Below are positions 44,246 through 54,200 of a stretch of 64,000 nt of DNA, piece after piece. Origin of the DNA: CBDDKU01 sp965230375. Lineage in GTDB: Bacteria; Bacteroidota; Bacteroidia; Flavobacteriales_D; Cryomorphaceae. Under the pieces are notes generated by a model that worked only from the letters and a program-made list of their open reading frames with translations, had not been told where the DNA came from and searched no databases. The position numbers and the translations under genes are program-made. The stretch lies in NCBI GenBank assembly GCA_965230375.1, contig CBDDKU010000022.1, forward strand, positions 1-64,000, given 5' to 3'. Each line of letters starts with the position of its first letter. Position 1 is the first letter of the stretch.

Positions 44246-45523
44246 TTATGCTTGAGCGAAAAGGGGAAATCCCTTCATGAGCTCATTTACTTCTCTCTTA
44301 ATTTCATTCAGTTTTCCATCATCGTCTTTGTTCGTCAAAGCGCGATCGATCAATTCCACGATGCCATCCATTTGATCAGCGGTCAAGCCACGAGTGGTTA
44401 TGGCCGGTGTTCCAATGCGCATTCCGCTTGTCACAAATGGGGATTTGTCATCGAAGGGGACCATGTTTTTGTTAACGGTAATGTCAGCTCTGATCAAGGT
44501 GTTTTCAGCTTCTTTTCCGGTTATCGACTTCGAGCGCAAATCAATGAGCATGCTGTGGTTGTCCGTTCCACCACTTATTACCTGATAACCGCGATCAACA
44601 AAAGCTTTTGCCATGGCCTTCGCATTTTCGATCACTTTCTTGCAATACGTTTTGTACTCATCCGAAAGGGCTTCACCAAACGCTACAGCCTTGGCTGCAA
44701 TTACATGCTCCAACGGTCCACCTTGTGTGCCTGGAAATACGGCTGAATCCAACAGGGAAGACATTTTGCGAACGACTCCTTTTGGCGTCTTAATTCCCCA
44801 TGGATTATCGAAGTCTTCTCCCATCATAATGATTCCACCACGCGGCCCGCGAAGGGTTTTGTGCGTAGTAGATGTTACGATATGGCAATGCGGAAACGGG
44901 TTGTTTAATATACCGCAGGCTATCAGTCCGCTAGGGTGTGAAATGTCAGCTAGCAAAAGTGCTCCGATCGAATCGGCAACTGCGCGCAAACGAGCATAGT
45001 CCCAGTCTCTGGAATAAGCCGAAGCTCCACAAATGATGAGTTTTGGCATCTCCTTCTTAGCATTCTCTTCGAGCTTGTCGTAATCGATTACGCCCGTTTC
45101 TTTTTCTACTCCGTAAAAACAAGGAACGTAGAGCTTTCCTGAGAAATTGACAGTAGATCCATGTGTTAGGTGGCCTCCGTGAGAAAGATCGAACCCCATA
45201 ATCTTATCGCCTGGTTTCAGCACAGCCAGCATCACTGCTGCATTAGCCTGAGCTCCACTGTGAGGCTGTACATTGGCCCAGGTAGCACCAAAAAGCTCTT
45301 TCAAGCGATCGATAGCCAAATTCTCAGTTTGGTCTACAAATTCGCAACCGCCGTAATACCGCTTGCCTGGAAGTCCTTCAGCATATTTATTAGTCATGAC
45401 AGACCCCATGGCATCCATCACTTGGTCGCTGACGAAGTTTTCAGATGCGATTAGTTCTATTCCTTCTAATTGGCGTTCTTTTTCTTTCTGGATGATGTCA
45501 AAAACGGCGGTATCTCTTTTCAT
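44246..45523 (-). CDS. glyA: Serine hydroxymethyltransferase
   Basis: 425 residues. PLP-dependent enzyme converting serine and tetrahydrofolate to glycine and methylene-THF. Family stretches: IASENFVSDQVMDAMGS, NKYAEGLPGKRYYGGCE, and the PLP lysine in VTSTTHKTLRGPRGG. The N-terminus starts MKRDTAVFDIIQKEKERQ, as expected. A -7 box (45547-45554) sits 24 bases before the ATG. Confidence 0.97.
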   Translation of the reverse strand: MKRDTAVFDIIQKEKERQLEGIELIASENFVSDQVMDAMGSVMTNKYAEGLPGKRYYGGCEFVDQTENLAIDRLKELFGATWANVQPHSGAQANAAVMLAVLKPGDKIMGFDLSHGGHLTHGSTVNFSGKLYVPCFYGVEKETGVIDYDKLEENAKKEMPKLIICGASAYSRDWDYARLRAVADSIGALLLADISHPSGLIACGILNNPFPHCHIVTSTTHKTLRGPRGGIIMMGEDFDNPWGIKTPKGVVRKMSSLLDSAVFPGTQGGPLEHVIAAKAVAFGEALSDEYKTYCKKVIENAKAMAKAFVDRGYQVISGGTDNHSMLIDLRSKSITGKEAENTLIRADITVNKNMVPFDDKSPFVTSGMRIGTPAITTRGLTADQMDGIVELIDRALTNKDDDGKLNEIKREVNELMKGFPLFAQA

Positions 45524-45546
45524 TTATTTTGATTTCAGGAAAACTT

Positions 45547-45554
45547 CAAAATTA
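45547..45554 (-). promoter_or_regulatory. Candidate -7 box of the glyA promoter
   Basis: TAATTTTG on the minus strand matches TAnnTTTG exactly. No -33 TTG was seen at 17-23 bases. Confidence 0.45.
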
Positions 45555-45574
45555 GAAAATACTTCATGATTGCT

Positions 45575-45582
45575 TAATTTTG
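45575..45582 (+). promoter_or_regulatory. Candidate -7 box of the DCC gene
   Basis: TAATTTTG, exact TAnnTTTG match, ending 5 bases before the ATG at 45588. It predicts a leaderless transcript. It overlaps the glyA divergent promoter region. Confidence 0.45.
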
Positions 45583-45587
45583 CGCTA

Positions 45588-46028
45588 ATGACTTCGTCAA
45601 AAAATCGAGAATTGAATCAGTTCAAAGGAAAGCACTACCTAGTCTTGTTTGATGGAGTCTGCAACCTCTGCAATTCCACGGTCCAATTTGTCATTAAGCG
45701 AGACAAATCGCGCCGTTTCAAATTCGCGAGTTTGACCTGGCCCATAGCTGAAAAGGTGGCTGAAGAATTTCCTCACATCAAAGGGTTTGATAGCATCTTG
45801 GTTTATTCTGGCGGTAAAGTTTACGACAGGAGTTCAGCAGCGTTAAAAATTGCTGGTGGTCTTGGTGGATTATGGCCCTTGATGGGGATTTTTTGGATTG
45901 TTCCCAAGTTTCTCCGAGATGCCGTTTACCAATTTGTTGCCCGAAATCGGTATAAGTGGTTTGGCAAAAAGGACTTCTGCATGATGCCATCTCCTGATAC
46001 CGCAGATCGGTTTATGCCGGCCAATTAA
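45588..46028 (+). CDS. DCC-family thiol-disulfide oxidoreductase-like protein
   Basis: 146 residues from the ATG at 45588. The DCC signature is FDGVCNLCNSTVQFVIKRD, with a CxxC pair (about residues 27-30), then the region to the C-terminus with FWIVPKFLRDAVYQFVARNRYKWFGKK. Thioredoxin-like fold; redox function is assumed for the family but substrates are unknown. A longer TTG frame (45570) is rejected because the -7 box lies there. Confidence 0.9.
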   Translation: MTSSKNRELNQFKGKHYLVLFDGVCNLCNSTVQFVIKRDKSRRFKFASLTWPIAEKVAEEFPHIKGFDSILVYSGGKVYDRSSAALKIAGGLGGLWPLMGIFWIVPKFLRDAVYQFVARNRYKWFGKKDFCMMPSPDTADRFMPAN

Positions 46029-46066
46029 TTTTTCGCGAAGATTTGCTTAAAAAAGGGCCATTCGGG

Positions 46067-46480
46067 TTATCTCAACGCTAAGAACTCTTTCGCTGTTAAA
46101 ATGGCGATTTTCACGTTTTTGAAATCCTTTTTATTTCTGGTGATGATAATGTCTATTTCGTTCTCCAGGGCTGTGTAATACTGGAGACCATCTTCGTAAT
46201 CAGGAAACTTATTGTCGCTGAGTGCCAATTCAATAATCTTATCATCTAATTTCAAAACTTCCACCAAGACCTTAAATTTTCGCAGTATTTCCTTTGCTTT
46301 AGCGGGAGATTTCTGTTTTGATAAGATGTAATTGGTGTTTGCAAAAGTCAGAGCCGAGATGGCTAGGGACACTTCTTTTTTATCGGCCAGAGAAAAGAGC
46401 GTGGCGGCTTCTGGATAAAATTGAGCTCGTTTCGCAAGTAAATCAATCACGATATTTGTGTCAACTAGAACTAGGCTCAT
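46067..46480 (-). CDS. VapC-like PIN-domain toxin
   Basis: 137 residues. PIN ribonuclease fold with acidic residues in VDTNIVIDLL (Asp7), a central Glu region, and DYEDGLQYYTALENEIDIIITRNKKDF with the Asp/Glu pairs that bind Mg. Would cleave RNA when freed from its antitoxin. The start codon overlaps the antitoxin stop (ATGA), the usual antitoxin-first order. Confidence 0.9.
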   Translation of the reverse strand: MSLVLVDTNIVIDLLAKRAQFYPEAATLFSLADKKEVSLAISALTFANTNYILSKQKSPAKAKEILRKFKVLVEVLKLDDKIIELALSDNKFPDYEDGLQYYTALENEIDIIITRNKKDFKNVKIAILTAKEFLALR

Positions 46481-46722
46481 TTGTATTTTTTTGTCAAATA
46501 GTCAGCGTATGCTCCTTTTTCATCAAAGTGAGCATCGAGTTCGATTACACCACTTAGATTTTTTACCAATGGTGTTAGTTCGGTGGTATTCTCATCCGAC
46601 TTAGTTAACGCAGCCAAATACGACTCAATCAATTTTGATAAACTAATATTGTTATTCTTGGCGTAGATTTTTGCGTTTTCGATCACGCTTGAGTTTAGGC
46701 TCAGGGTCAACTTTCTATCCAT
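46477..46722 (-). CDS. Ribbon-helix-helix-type antitoxin (DUF6364-like)
   Basis: 81 residues. N-terminal ribbon MDRKLTLSLNSSVIENAKIYA, helix region KNNNISLSKLIESYL, then a C-terminal tail that would wrap the toxin. First gene of the pair, with a repeated candidate operator just upstream (46729-46761), as expected for an autoregulated toxin-antitoxin operon. Confidence 0.85.
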   Translation of the reverse strand: MDRKLTLSLNSSVIENAKIYAKNNNISLSKLIESYLAALTKSDENTTELTPLVKNLSGVIELDAHFDEKGAYADYLTKKYK

Positions 46723-46728
46723 GATAAG

Positions 46729-46761
46729 ATGTTTACGTATAAAGATAATAAATGTTTACGT
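46729..46761. promoter_or_regulatory. Candidate antitoxin operator: two direct 10-base repeats
   Basis: ATGTTTACGT at 46729-46738 and again at 46752-46761, 23 bases apart (about two helical turns), starting 7 bases before the antitoxin ATG. Flanking bases are also similar (AGATGTTTACGTAT and AAATGTTTACGTGT). Position and repeat spacing fit a dimer-of-dimers binding site for the RHH antitoxin. Confidence 0.6.
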
Positions 46762-46848
46762 GTATATCTATGCATATAGTTTATTCCTGACTGATGTCAA
46801 TATTCTGTGTGATTAAAGCATGGCTCATTCTTAAAACTGATTTTAGTC

Positions 46849-47832
46849 TTGGAGTTACCAATTTCGAATTTTGTAGAAAGTCTCTCTGGTCAACGAATAC
46901 TAGGGCATGTAATAAGGATTGAGAATATCCAATCGCTATGGAGTGATTACGGTGCCATCTACAGGTTGCATCTAAAGGGTGGGGCTAGTTCATCCGTCAT
47001 ATTGAAGTATATAGATTTATCTCAAAAGTTAGCCCACCCTCGGGGTTGGTCTGGTCATCATTCGCATCAGCGAAAACTGAAGTCCTACCGTGTAGAATGG
47101 GCTTGGTATAAGAATTTTGCGGGTTTACTTCCGGCCCATATTAAAGTGCCTGAACTGATTTCAGCTGGAGAAGAAGGCGAAGTACAATGGATGATTCTGG
47201 AAGATTTAACCCCGAACTTTCCTGACCTCAAGAGTTCTTGCACCTTGGCAGAAGCAGAGACTGTAGTGAAATGGCTTGCTGGTTTCCATGCAAAATTTAT
47301 TAATGCCACTCCTAGCAAACTATGGAAAACAGGGACATACTGGCATTTGGAGACCCGCCCTGATGAGCTAGTGGCTATGACAAAATCCGAGTTAAAGGAT
47401 AGGGCGGTTGAAATTGATCAGGCGTTGAATGCAGCGAGGTTTCAAACATTCGTACACGGTGATGCCAAGGTGGCTAACTTCTGTTTTGGAGGTAATGGAC
47501 AAGTGGCTGCAGTAGATTTTCAGTACGTAGGTGGTGGAGTAGGAGTAAAAGACTTGGCCTATTTCTTAGGCAGCTGCTTTTCAAACCAAGCTTGCGAACT
47601 ATATGAAGATCATTTATTGGACTTCTATTTTACTGAGCTCCGGAAGTCGTCTAATTCGATTGATCTGGACTTCGAAGGATTGGAAGCTGAATGGCGAGAG
47701 ATGTATCCCCTGGCTTGGGCCGACTTTAACCGATTTCTACTCGGCTGGATGCCATCGCATCAAAAACTTCACAGTCATGCTCTATCAAAGAACCAAGAGG
47801 CTTTTGATATTCTAGATGAATTAAAAGGGTAA
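46849..47832 (+). CDS. Kinase-fold phosphotransferase (APH/choline-kinase-like)
   Basis: 327 residues. The catalytic loop is VHGDAKVANFCF (Brenner-type HGDxxxxN) and the metal Asp lies in AAVDFQYVG; VILKYIDL supplies the ATP-binding Lys region and DLTPNFPDL a hinge segment. These features suit the phosphotransferase/ecdysteroid-kinase-like group acting on small molecules rather than proteins. TTG start at 46849; no better start codon upstream. Natural substrate unknown. It ends at a bidirectional terminator. Confidence 0.83.
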   Translation: MELPISNFVESLSGQRILGHVIRIENIQSLWSDYGAIYRLHLKGGASSSVILKYIDLSQKLAHPRGWSGHHSHQRKLKSYRVEWAWYKNFAGLLPAHIKVPELISAGEEGEVQWMILEDLTPNFPDLKSSCTLAEAETVVKWLAGFHAKFINATPSKLWKTGTYWHLETRPDELVAMTKSELKDRAVEIDQALNAARFQTFVHGDAKVANFCFGGNGQVAAVDFQYVGGGVGVKDLAYFLGSCFSNQACELYEDHLLDFYFTELRKSSNSIDLDFEGLEAEWREMYPLAWADFNRFLLGWMPSHQKLHSHALSKNQEAFDILDELKG

Positions 47833-47865
47833 AAAAAAGCCCCGAATTGCTTCGGGGCTCTCATT
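47832..47865. terminator. Bidirectional rho-independent terminator
   Basis: 9 bp stem AGCCCCGAA/TTCGGGGCT (47838-47859) with a TTGC loop, an A8 run before it and T-rich sequence after it, between the convergent phosphotransferase and peroxiredoxin genes. It can end transcription in both directions. Confidence 0.88.
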
Positions 47866-47881
47866 TTATCTTGTGGTCAGA

Positions 47882-48511
47882 TTAGTTTGCTGCAAGGTAC
47901 TCAGCAACTCCGTCGTGCGTGGCAGACATCGCAACTTTACCTTTTGTCCAGTTTGCTGGGCAAACTTCTCCGTTTTCTTCGAAGTACTGAAGGGCATCAA
48001 CCATTCTCATTGCTTCGTCAACGTTTCTTCCAAGTGGAAGGTCGTTTACAATTTGGTGCTTAACTACTCCTTCTTTGTCGATAAGGAAAAGTCCACGGTA
48101 AGCGATTAGCTCACCTTCTGCTTGAAGCATTCCTTCTTCATCGTAGTAGAAGTCTCCTGCTAGAACATCGTAGTTGCTTGAGATTGTTTTGTTGGTGTCA
48201 GCAACGATTGGATAAGTCACACCTTTGATACCTCCGGCGTTTTTACCCATTTGAAGCCATCCCCAGTGAGACTGCTCAGTGTCAGTTGACACAGCAATAA
48301 CTTCTACGTTTCTCATTTTGAACTCTTCCAGTTTCTCTTGGAAAGCGTGAAGTTCAGTAGGACATACGAAAGTGAAATCCTTTGGGTAGAAGAAAAGAAC
48401 AACGTATTTTCCTTTGAACTGCTCCAATGTGAAATCTGAAACAATATTTTGACCGTCAACAACGGCAGCAGCGCTAAATCCTGGCGCTTTTTTTCCTACT
48501 AGTACTGACAT
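47882..48511 (-). CDS. 2-Cys peroxiredoxin (AhpC/Prx1 type)
   Basis: 209 residues. Peroxidatic Cys in FVCPTELHAF (about residue 49) and resolving Cys in EVCPANW (about 170). It reduces hydrogen peroxide and alkyl hydroperoxides. A TATCTTTG -7 box lies upstream. No AhpF/TrxB neighbour; reductant would be supplied from elsewhere. Confidence 0.95.
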   Translation of the reverse strand: MSVLVGKKAPGFSAAAVVDGQNIVSDFTLEQFKGKYVVLFFYPKDFTFVCPTELHAFQEKLEEFKMRNVEVIAVSTDTEQSHWGWLQMGKNAGGIKGVTYPIVADTNKTISSNYDVLAGDFYYDEEGMLQAEGELIAYRGLFLIDKEGVVKHQIVNDLPLGRNVDEAMRMVDALQYFEENGEVCPANWTKGKVAMSATHDGVAEYLAAN

Positions 48512-48532
48512 TTTTTAGCTTTTAATTTGCCG

Positions 48533-48540
48533 CAAAGATA
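48533..48540 (-). promoter_or_regulatory. Candidate -7 box of the peroxiredoxin gene
   Basis: TATCTTTG on the minus strand, an exact TAnnTTTG match 22 bases before the ATG. Confidence 0.5.
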
Positions 48541-48604
48541 AGCTAGATTAAAGGGATTTCCAGCTATGATCATTGCTTTTGTCTATCGAATAATAGACAT
48601 TGAA

Positions 48605-49333
48605 TTACATTAGCAAAACGAGCAGGAGACCAGCTAAAATGGCCGCCATTTTCTTCCAGCTGAGTTTGTGGTGTTCTTCTGCTTCAAAGATGATGGTAGT
48701 AGCCACGTGTAGGAAAATTCCCACGGCTACGGCCAATACAGCTCCATATACATACTCTGGATTGGCCGACGAATTTGTCAAGACCCAAGAGCCAACCAAC
48801 ATACCAAGTGGTGTGGCCAATGTGTAGATGAAAATGTAGAGGAATACCCGCGCTTTTGATTCAAAGAAGTGGTAGAGAAGCGCTGCGAGCGCTATAGCCT
48901 CTGGAATCTTGTGAACCACGATACCTGTGAGTAGCGCCTCATGATGTGAGTGGTGCACATGATCAATTTCTATAGAGTCAGCCAATGGCATACCCTCTAT
49001 GGCAGAGTGAATGAACAGACTGACATAAATACCTAGTGGAAACACCTTCGACTCTCTATCACTCGCATGGATGTGACCGTGTTCAACTCCCTTCGAAAAT
49101 ATGTCCATTAAGATTTGAAGCAGGAATCCAACCAGGATAAAATACCCAGCTTGGCGTCCTAAACTCTGGTAAATCTCGGGTAGAAGATGAAGTACGGAAA
49201 GTGCCAAAAGATAAGCCCCGGAAAACGCCAGAAGGATTTTCACGTTTTTGGTCATCCGGCCGTGAAGGTAGATTCCTGCTACACCCCCGAGAAGTCCAGC
49301 GAAAATTGGCATCAATATATCTAGCAGATTCAT
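48605..49333 (-). CDS. ZIP-family divalent metal transporter
   Basis: 242 residues, about eight hydrophobic segments. The metal-binding helices carry HSAIEGMPLAD (transmembrane 4) and VHKIPEAIALAALLYHF (transmembrane 5). It imports Zn2+ or another divalent ion. A His-rich loop (HVHHSHHE) fits zinc. The start codon overlaps the methyltransferase stop (ATGA). Confidence 0.9.
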   Translation of the reverse strand: MNLLDILMPIFAGLLGGVAGIYLHGRMTKNVKILLAFSGAYLLALSVLHLLPEIYQSLGRQAGYFILVGFLLQILMDIFSKGVEHGHIHASDRESKVFPLGIYVSLFIHSAIEGMPLADSIEIDHVHHSHHEALLTGIVVHKIPEAIALAALLYHFFESKARVFLYIFIYTLATPLGMLVGSWVLTNSSANPEYVYGAVLAVAVGIFLHVATTIIFEAEEHHKLSWKKMAAILAGLLLVLLM

Positions 49334-50067
49334 TTTGTTTTTCGAGCAATTAATATGAGTCTCTCAGATGAATTTGGTTTAAAAGCGTTCAGATGATAAT
49401 CTCCAAATGTATCGAGTACTTCAAAACCCGCACGTTGAAACATGCCCATTAAATCGTTCATTGCAAATGCCCTCACCCGCTCTTCGAATTCATGGGTTTC
49501 ATCTTGGTCTATCACCTTAATCTTTTTGACGATAAATCCATCAACTACGGAACGACTGATCTCGAATTTAACACCATCTATTTCCTCTCGACTTTCAGAA
49601 ATCAGTCCATTGATTACGACATTCGAGTTCATGAAGTCGATCAAAAAGACACCTTTCGGCTTCAGGTTATAGTTACCAGATTTTAATACTTCCAAATTGT
49701 CTTCAATCGAATCAAAGTACCCAAAGCTGGTGAATAGATTTACAACATAATCGAAGGCGGCTTCGCGATAGGGGTGGCGCATGTCATGGACATCAAAATG
49801 AAGTCCTTCGGTTTCGCTCTTCTTCGCTTTTTTAATATTAAATTCTGATAAATCTACACCGGTAACCTGGAATCCCTTTTTATTGATGTAGACACTGTGC
49901 CTTCCTTTTCCGCAAGCTAAATCCAAGAATGTCGCGTCCTTTTTCGGGGCAAAATATTTCAGCAAATTATCTATGAACATGGCCGCTTCCACCTGGTCTC
50001 TATTGCGGTAGAGAAGGTGGTAATAAGGGGAGTTAAACCATGACCGATACCAAGATCCAGATTTCAT
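49330..50067 (-). CDS. Class I SAM-dependent methyltransferase
   Basis: 245 residues. SAM-binding motif I TFLDLACGKGRHS (about 41-53), motif II acidic VTGVDLSEFN, and motif IV YVVNLFTSFGYF, typical of small-molecule methyltransferases. Co-transcribed with the ZIP gene. Substrate unknown. Confidence 0.9.
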   Translation of the reverse strand: MKSGSWYRSWFNSPYYHLLYRNRDQVEAAMFIDNLLKYFAPKKDATFLDLACGKGRHSVYINKKGFQVTGVDLSEFNIKKAKKSETEGLHFDVHDMRHPYREAAFDYVVNLFTSFGYFDSIEDNLEVLKSGNYNLKPKGVFLIDFMNSNVVINGLISESREEIDGVKFEISRSVVDGFIVKKIKVIDQDETHEFEERVRAFAMNDLMGMFQRAGFEVLDTFGDYHLNAFKPNSSERLILIARKTK

Positions 50068-50155
50068 AAAAAGTGGCGTTTTGCCTATTAATTTGCGAGG
50101 TGCGAAGCTACAACACTTCCTTCTAATTTAATTAACAAGTCAATGATGAAACAAA

Positions 50156-50175
50156 TACCCCTCCGCAAGGGGGTA
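50156..50175. other. Hairpin upstream of siaB promoter
   Basis: TACCCC and GGGGTA arms around TCCGCAAG, 16 bases before the -7 box at 50191. It could be an operator or simply a G/C-rich hairpin between divergent genes. Confidence 0.35.
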
Positions 50176-50190
50176 GGGAAGTCAAAGATG

Positions 50191-50198
50191 TATTTTTG
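50191..50198 (+). promoter_or_regulatory. Candidate -7 box of the siaB-siaC operon
   Basis: TATTTTTG, exact TAnnTTTG match, 16 bases before the TTG start of siaB. Confidence 0.5.
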
Positions 50199-50214
50199 AG
50201 AAAATTCAATTCCA

Positions 50215-50769
50215 TTGACGCAAATACAGGAGATATTTGATCTATATGACACAATGGAGAAGAAGAACATCATGCTCTCTTTTAAAGGGGACATGTCGAG
50301 TGAGCTTCTCTCTTCCATATTGCTGATTATAGAACGCAAACTCGACCTATTTGGAGAGAGTGCCAAAGTAAAGAAGCGCATGTTCAACATTCTGGTTGAG
50401 TGCCTTCAAAATCTACACCACCACATCGAGAGACCACCCGAAGGAAGCGGCGAAGACACGCCATCTGTTATCGTCATGGTCGCTAAAAATGTAACAGGTT
50501 ATTCGATCATCACCGGAAACTTTGTCTTGACCGATAATGCGGACATGCTAAAGGATCGGTTGGAAGAAATAAATGGGATGTCGAAAGATGAAGTCAAAGA
50601 CCTTTACAAATCCGTTTTGGCAAATGGTAAGATGTCTGAAAAAGGTGGAGGCGGCCTAGGTATGATTGACATCGCCAGAAAAAGTGGAGAAAAGTTAGAG
50701 TTTGGCTTTATCCCTTTTGCTAATGGAAGTTCGTTTTTTAGCCTTAATGTGAAAGTAAAACAAGATTAA
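50215..50769 (+). CDS. SiaB-family protein kinase (DUF6272)
   Basis: 184 residues with a GHKL-like histidine-kinase-type fold: MFNILVECLQNLHHH (N-box-like) and EKGGGGLGMIDIARKSG (G-box-like). The SiaB family phosphorylates the SiaC partner in Pseudomonas aeruginosa, controlling c-di-GMP production. TTG start, placed 5 bases before siaC. The N-terminal region (MTQIQEIFDLYDTM) matches the family pattern. Confidence 0.87.
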   Translation: MTQIQEIFDLYDTMEKKNIMLSFKGDMSSELLSSILLIIERKLDLFGESAKVKKRMFNILVECLQNLHHHIERPPEGSGEDTPSVIVMVAKNVTGYSIITGNFVLTDNADMLKDRLEEINGMSKDEVKDLYKSVLANGKMSEKGGGGLGMIDIARKSGEKLEFGFIPFANGSSFFSLNVKVKQD

Positions 50770-50774
50770 TCCTT

Positions 50775-51158
50775 ATGGAGAATATTTCTATTGACGGAAC
50801 GCCAAAAACACCAACTGTCAATTTCAACTCGGAGTCGGGTGTGTTACTTATAAAAGGGAGATCAATCCCTGAAAATTCAATTGATTTTTACAAGCCACTT
50901 TTTCAGTGGATCGATACATACGCTCAAAGCGCGAAAGATAAAACCGAGGTTCATATGCAGTTGGAATACTTCAATACGAGTAGTTCAAAATGCATACTTG
51001 ATGTGTTTAAGAAACTTGAGCAAATCAAGAAGTCAGGTAAAGACGTTGAAGTAATTTGGCATTACGAAGAAGATGATGAAGATATGCTGGAAGCTGGAGA
51101 AGATTACGATGCCATTATAGATATCGACTTCAATATGGTGAAAGTAGAAGAGCTTTAA
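50775..51158 (+). CDS. SiaC-family regulatory phosphoprotein (DUF1987)
   Basis: 127 residues. DUF1987 features: opening IDGTPKTPTVNF, GRSIPEN, and the phosphoacceptor region LEYFNTSSSKCILDVFK, in which the Thr/Ser cluster is the likely SiaB target. Acidic C-terminus. In Pseudomonas the unphosphorylated form activates the cyclase SiaD; no diguanylate cyclase lies nearby, so the output here is unknown. Confidence 0.87.
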   Translation: MENISIDGTPKTPTVNFNSESGVLLIKGRSIPENSIDFYKPLFQWIDTYAQSAKDKTEVHMQLEYFNTSSSKCILDVFKKLEQIKKSGKDVEVIWHYEEDDEDMLEAGEDYDAIIDIDFNMVKVEEL

Positions 51159-51176
51159 TCAGACTTAAAAGAGAAT

Positions 51177-51206
51177 AAAAAAAGCGGGTTAATCCCGCTT
51201 TTTTAT
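51177..51206. terminator. Bidirectional rho-independent terminator
   Basis: AGCGGG/CCCGCT stem (51183-51199) framed by an A-run and a T-run, between siaC and the ABC transporter gene. The stop codon of the transporter (51189-51191) lies in the loop, so the same bases encode its last residues and form the terminator. Confidence 0.85.
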
Positions 51207-54200
51207 TTTGATGGAACTAAGTTCCATTCCTCTTTCGAGCAAGCTTATTGCTCGTGGAAATACGTTGAAGAATAAGCAGATTGCCAGAGAGATAGTCATC
51301 CCCCAAAGCACAAGAATATTCGCATAAAAAGTATCGATAAATCGACCGAACAAATTCTTAGCAGGAGCATAGAAGTGCGCTTCGAAAAAGCTGCTGTTGT
51401 AGGGCATCAGGTAGATCAGATCCTTCTTCTGAATAAGTTCTCCATTATGCTCTACAATATAGTTCACGTCATTGCGGTTTGTAGCGAATACCTCCAGTTG
51501 ATCGTTCTTATGATCGTTAATCAAGTTCTGAAACTCAACGCCTTCGTCAGTTGTACTCGTCATGGCGTAAATGGCCGTTTCCTTCGATTTATCAGCTTTT
51601 AAATACACTCGCTTGTAGTGCTCATTGAGGGCGTCAAGATGTCCGCGAAGAGCCTTGAGAACATCTCGATCAATCTTTTCAGCTGTCAGCAGATCGACAT
51701 GTTTGAAATCCAGATTCTTTAAGAAGTTGTTCTCTTTTAAAATTTCGTTTTGAAGAACGATTAAGTCGTTTTCAACCATCGCCAGGTCATCTTCGGATTG
51801 CAAACTCCGCTCTACTGTCGCAACCTTGTTTCGAAGCTCGGTGAGCCAATAGTCTTTCTTCCAGTTTGAAAACTTCTTGCGTTTTTCCATTTCGAAGAAT
51901 TCACGCTCGTAGTCATTCCACTTGTACTGCGTTACAGCAATTGCTTCGTACGCCCATCGGCTGGCCATGATGTTTCCAATCCACGGAACTCCTTCTTGTG
52001 AAGCGAAAATAGGATTGAGCTTATCAAATCGCACAATGATTCCGCTAAAGAGAAGCTGAGGGATAATGATAATCGGGATAAGGATATAAATAACCTTGGC
52101 CGAATTGAAGCTCGCTGAAATGTTGAGCCCAAGAATGTTGGCAAAGGAACAAGTCGAGAATAGAATGAGCCAGTATGGCAAGGTCATTCCCTGAATCTCG
52201 AGAATATAGTTTCCGATAATTACGAAAAGGAACATTTGCAATGCCGAAATGGCGAGCATGATTCCAATCTTACTGTACAGATAGCTAGTTCTTGAGAGGT
52301 TCAGGAAGGACTCTCGTTGTCTAATTTTCTTGTCGCGGATAATCTCTTCCGAACTCACCGTCAACCCAATGAATAGGGCTACAATCACCGAAATAAAAAT
52401 ATAGACAGGAATGTTTTCGTTTTCTCTGAAAATGTAGCTTTCTCCCAATCCACCTGGAATGAAAAACCGCATGAAAAAGGCAAGGATCATCGCCAGAGCT
52501 GGTGCTTCCAGTAGGTTAATCAAGACGTACTGTCGATTCGTGAGCTTCGAAAGAATGTCGCGCTTCATGAATACACCAAACTGCTTGATCTTTGTTGGGA
52601 TAGTGAATCCGGTTTCTGGTATCGGTTGAACTTTTTGATAATCTGGGAATTCCGTTTCGATATGCTCCTTATACAGCTCATTCCATTCCTTAGGAGTGAT
52701 TTTTCGCTGATGGGTCAGGTTTCCAAATTCGTCAACAACCTTAGATTCGATAATGTTGAAGATCTCTTCAGTTTGAACATTTCCGCAGATGTGACATTCG
52801 GCTTCATCACAGTTGATGTGATCTACCATTTTCTTGAAGTAAACCAAGCTGTCTACTGGGTTTCCATAGTAAATTGGGAATCCACCATTGTCCATCACCA
52901 AAAGGCGATCAAACATCTTAAAGATGTCTGAAGATGGCTGGTGAATAACCACGAAAATCAACTTACCCTTCAAACTAAGTTCTTTGAGTAAGTCCATAAT
53001 ATTTTCAGAATCGCGAGATGAAAGACCCGATGTAGGCTCATCTACGAAAAGTACTGCCGGTTCACGGATCAGCTCCAAAGCGATATTCAGCCTTTTTCGC
53101 TGACCACCACTAATGGTTTTATCCAGAGGGTTTCCGACTTTTAGGTCAGAAGTCTCAGAAAGGCCCAATGTCGAAAGAAGTTCGTTGACAAGATCGGTTA
53201 TCTCCTCGTTTGACTTCTGGCCAAAACAGAGTTTGGCGTTGTAGAACAAGTTTTGAAATACAGTTAGCTCCTCAACGAGTAAATCGTCTTGAGCCACATA
53301 TCCAATAAGTCCTTCAAGAGAGTCTGACTCATGGTGAATATCGATTCCGTTGATGGTTATTTTTCCATTCGACGGTTTTAAGTTTCCATTCAGAACATTC
53401 AGCAGGGTAGATTTTCCACTACCGCTGGCCCCCATGATTCCGACAAGGCGTCCGTCTTCTTCGTAAAGATTTACATCTCGAAGACCGATATTTCCTCGCT
53501 TGAATTTATACTCAACGTGGTCTGCACGGAAATAGATTTTTTCGCGATTCCCGTCATTGAGAAAGGTCCCGATTAGGTCACTGTAGTATATGGGTTTGAT
53601 TTTACTTCCTCTAATAGAAGCTCCTTGGTTCAGAACGTAGAAGCGATCGCTGTACACCACTTGTCCTGAAATGTTGTAGCTGCCTTCTCCACGGTATTTG
53701 ATAAAGTGAAGGTTGACACTGGGTAGCCTCAGCACCCTGATGTAGCCTTCCAGTCCTTCGCAGAGAAAGTGCTTTCCAAACCCAGCGCCCGAATCGGTGC
53801 TATCGGTGATATACATCACGTTTGGTGATTCGATCAATTCCGTTTCGAGCTCGCCCACAAAGTGCTTAGCAAGCCTGAATTCTTCCAGGTCAAAATTAAA
53901 AGTGTCCGCCACGGTGCTGACGAACTCATCTTCCAATTCAGAAACCTCGGTATGGGTATGAACAAACTCCAACAGTCGGATCAATACAATGACCTTTTGC
54001 CGTTGGGTGAGTTCTTCGTTTATCTGGGTACAAATTCGTAGAACTTTAACGGAGTTGACCGATGTCCGCTTTTTCTCGCCATTCTTTCTCTTCGACACTT
54101 TTTGGTACTTCTCGACATACTCATCAAAGTTCTCTAAGTAACTATTTACAACAGTTACAGGAAGTCTCTCCTTCAGGAAGGACTCCACAATTTGACGGCC

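Noticed and set aside
46729..46761. Attachment site or integron-like repeat
   Set aside because: The two copies lie at the antitoxin start with helical-turn spacing; no integrase or flanking duplication was seen.
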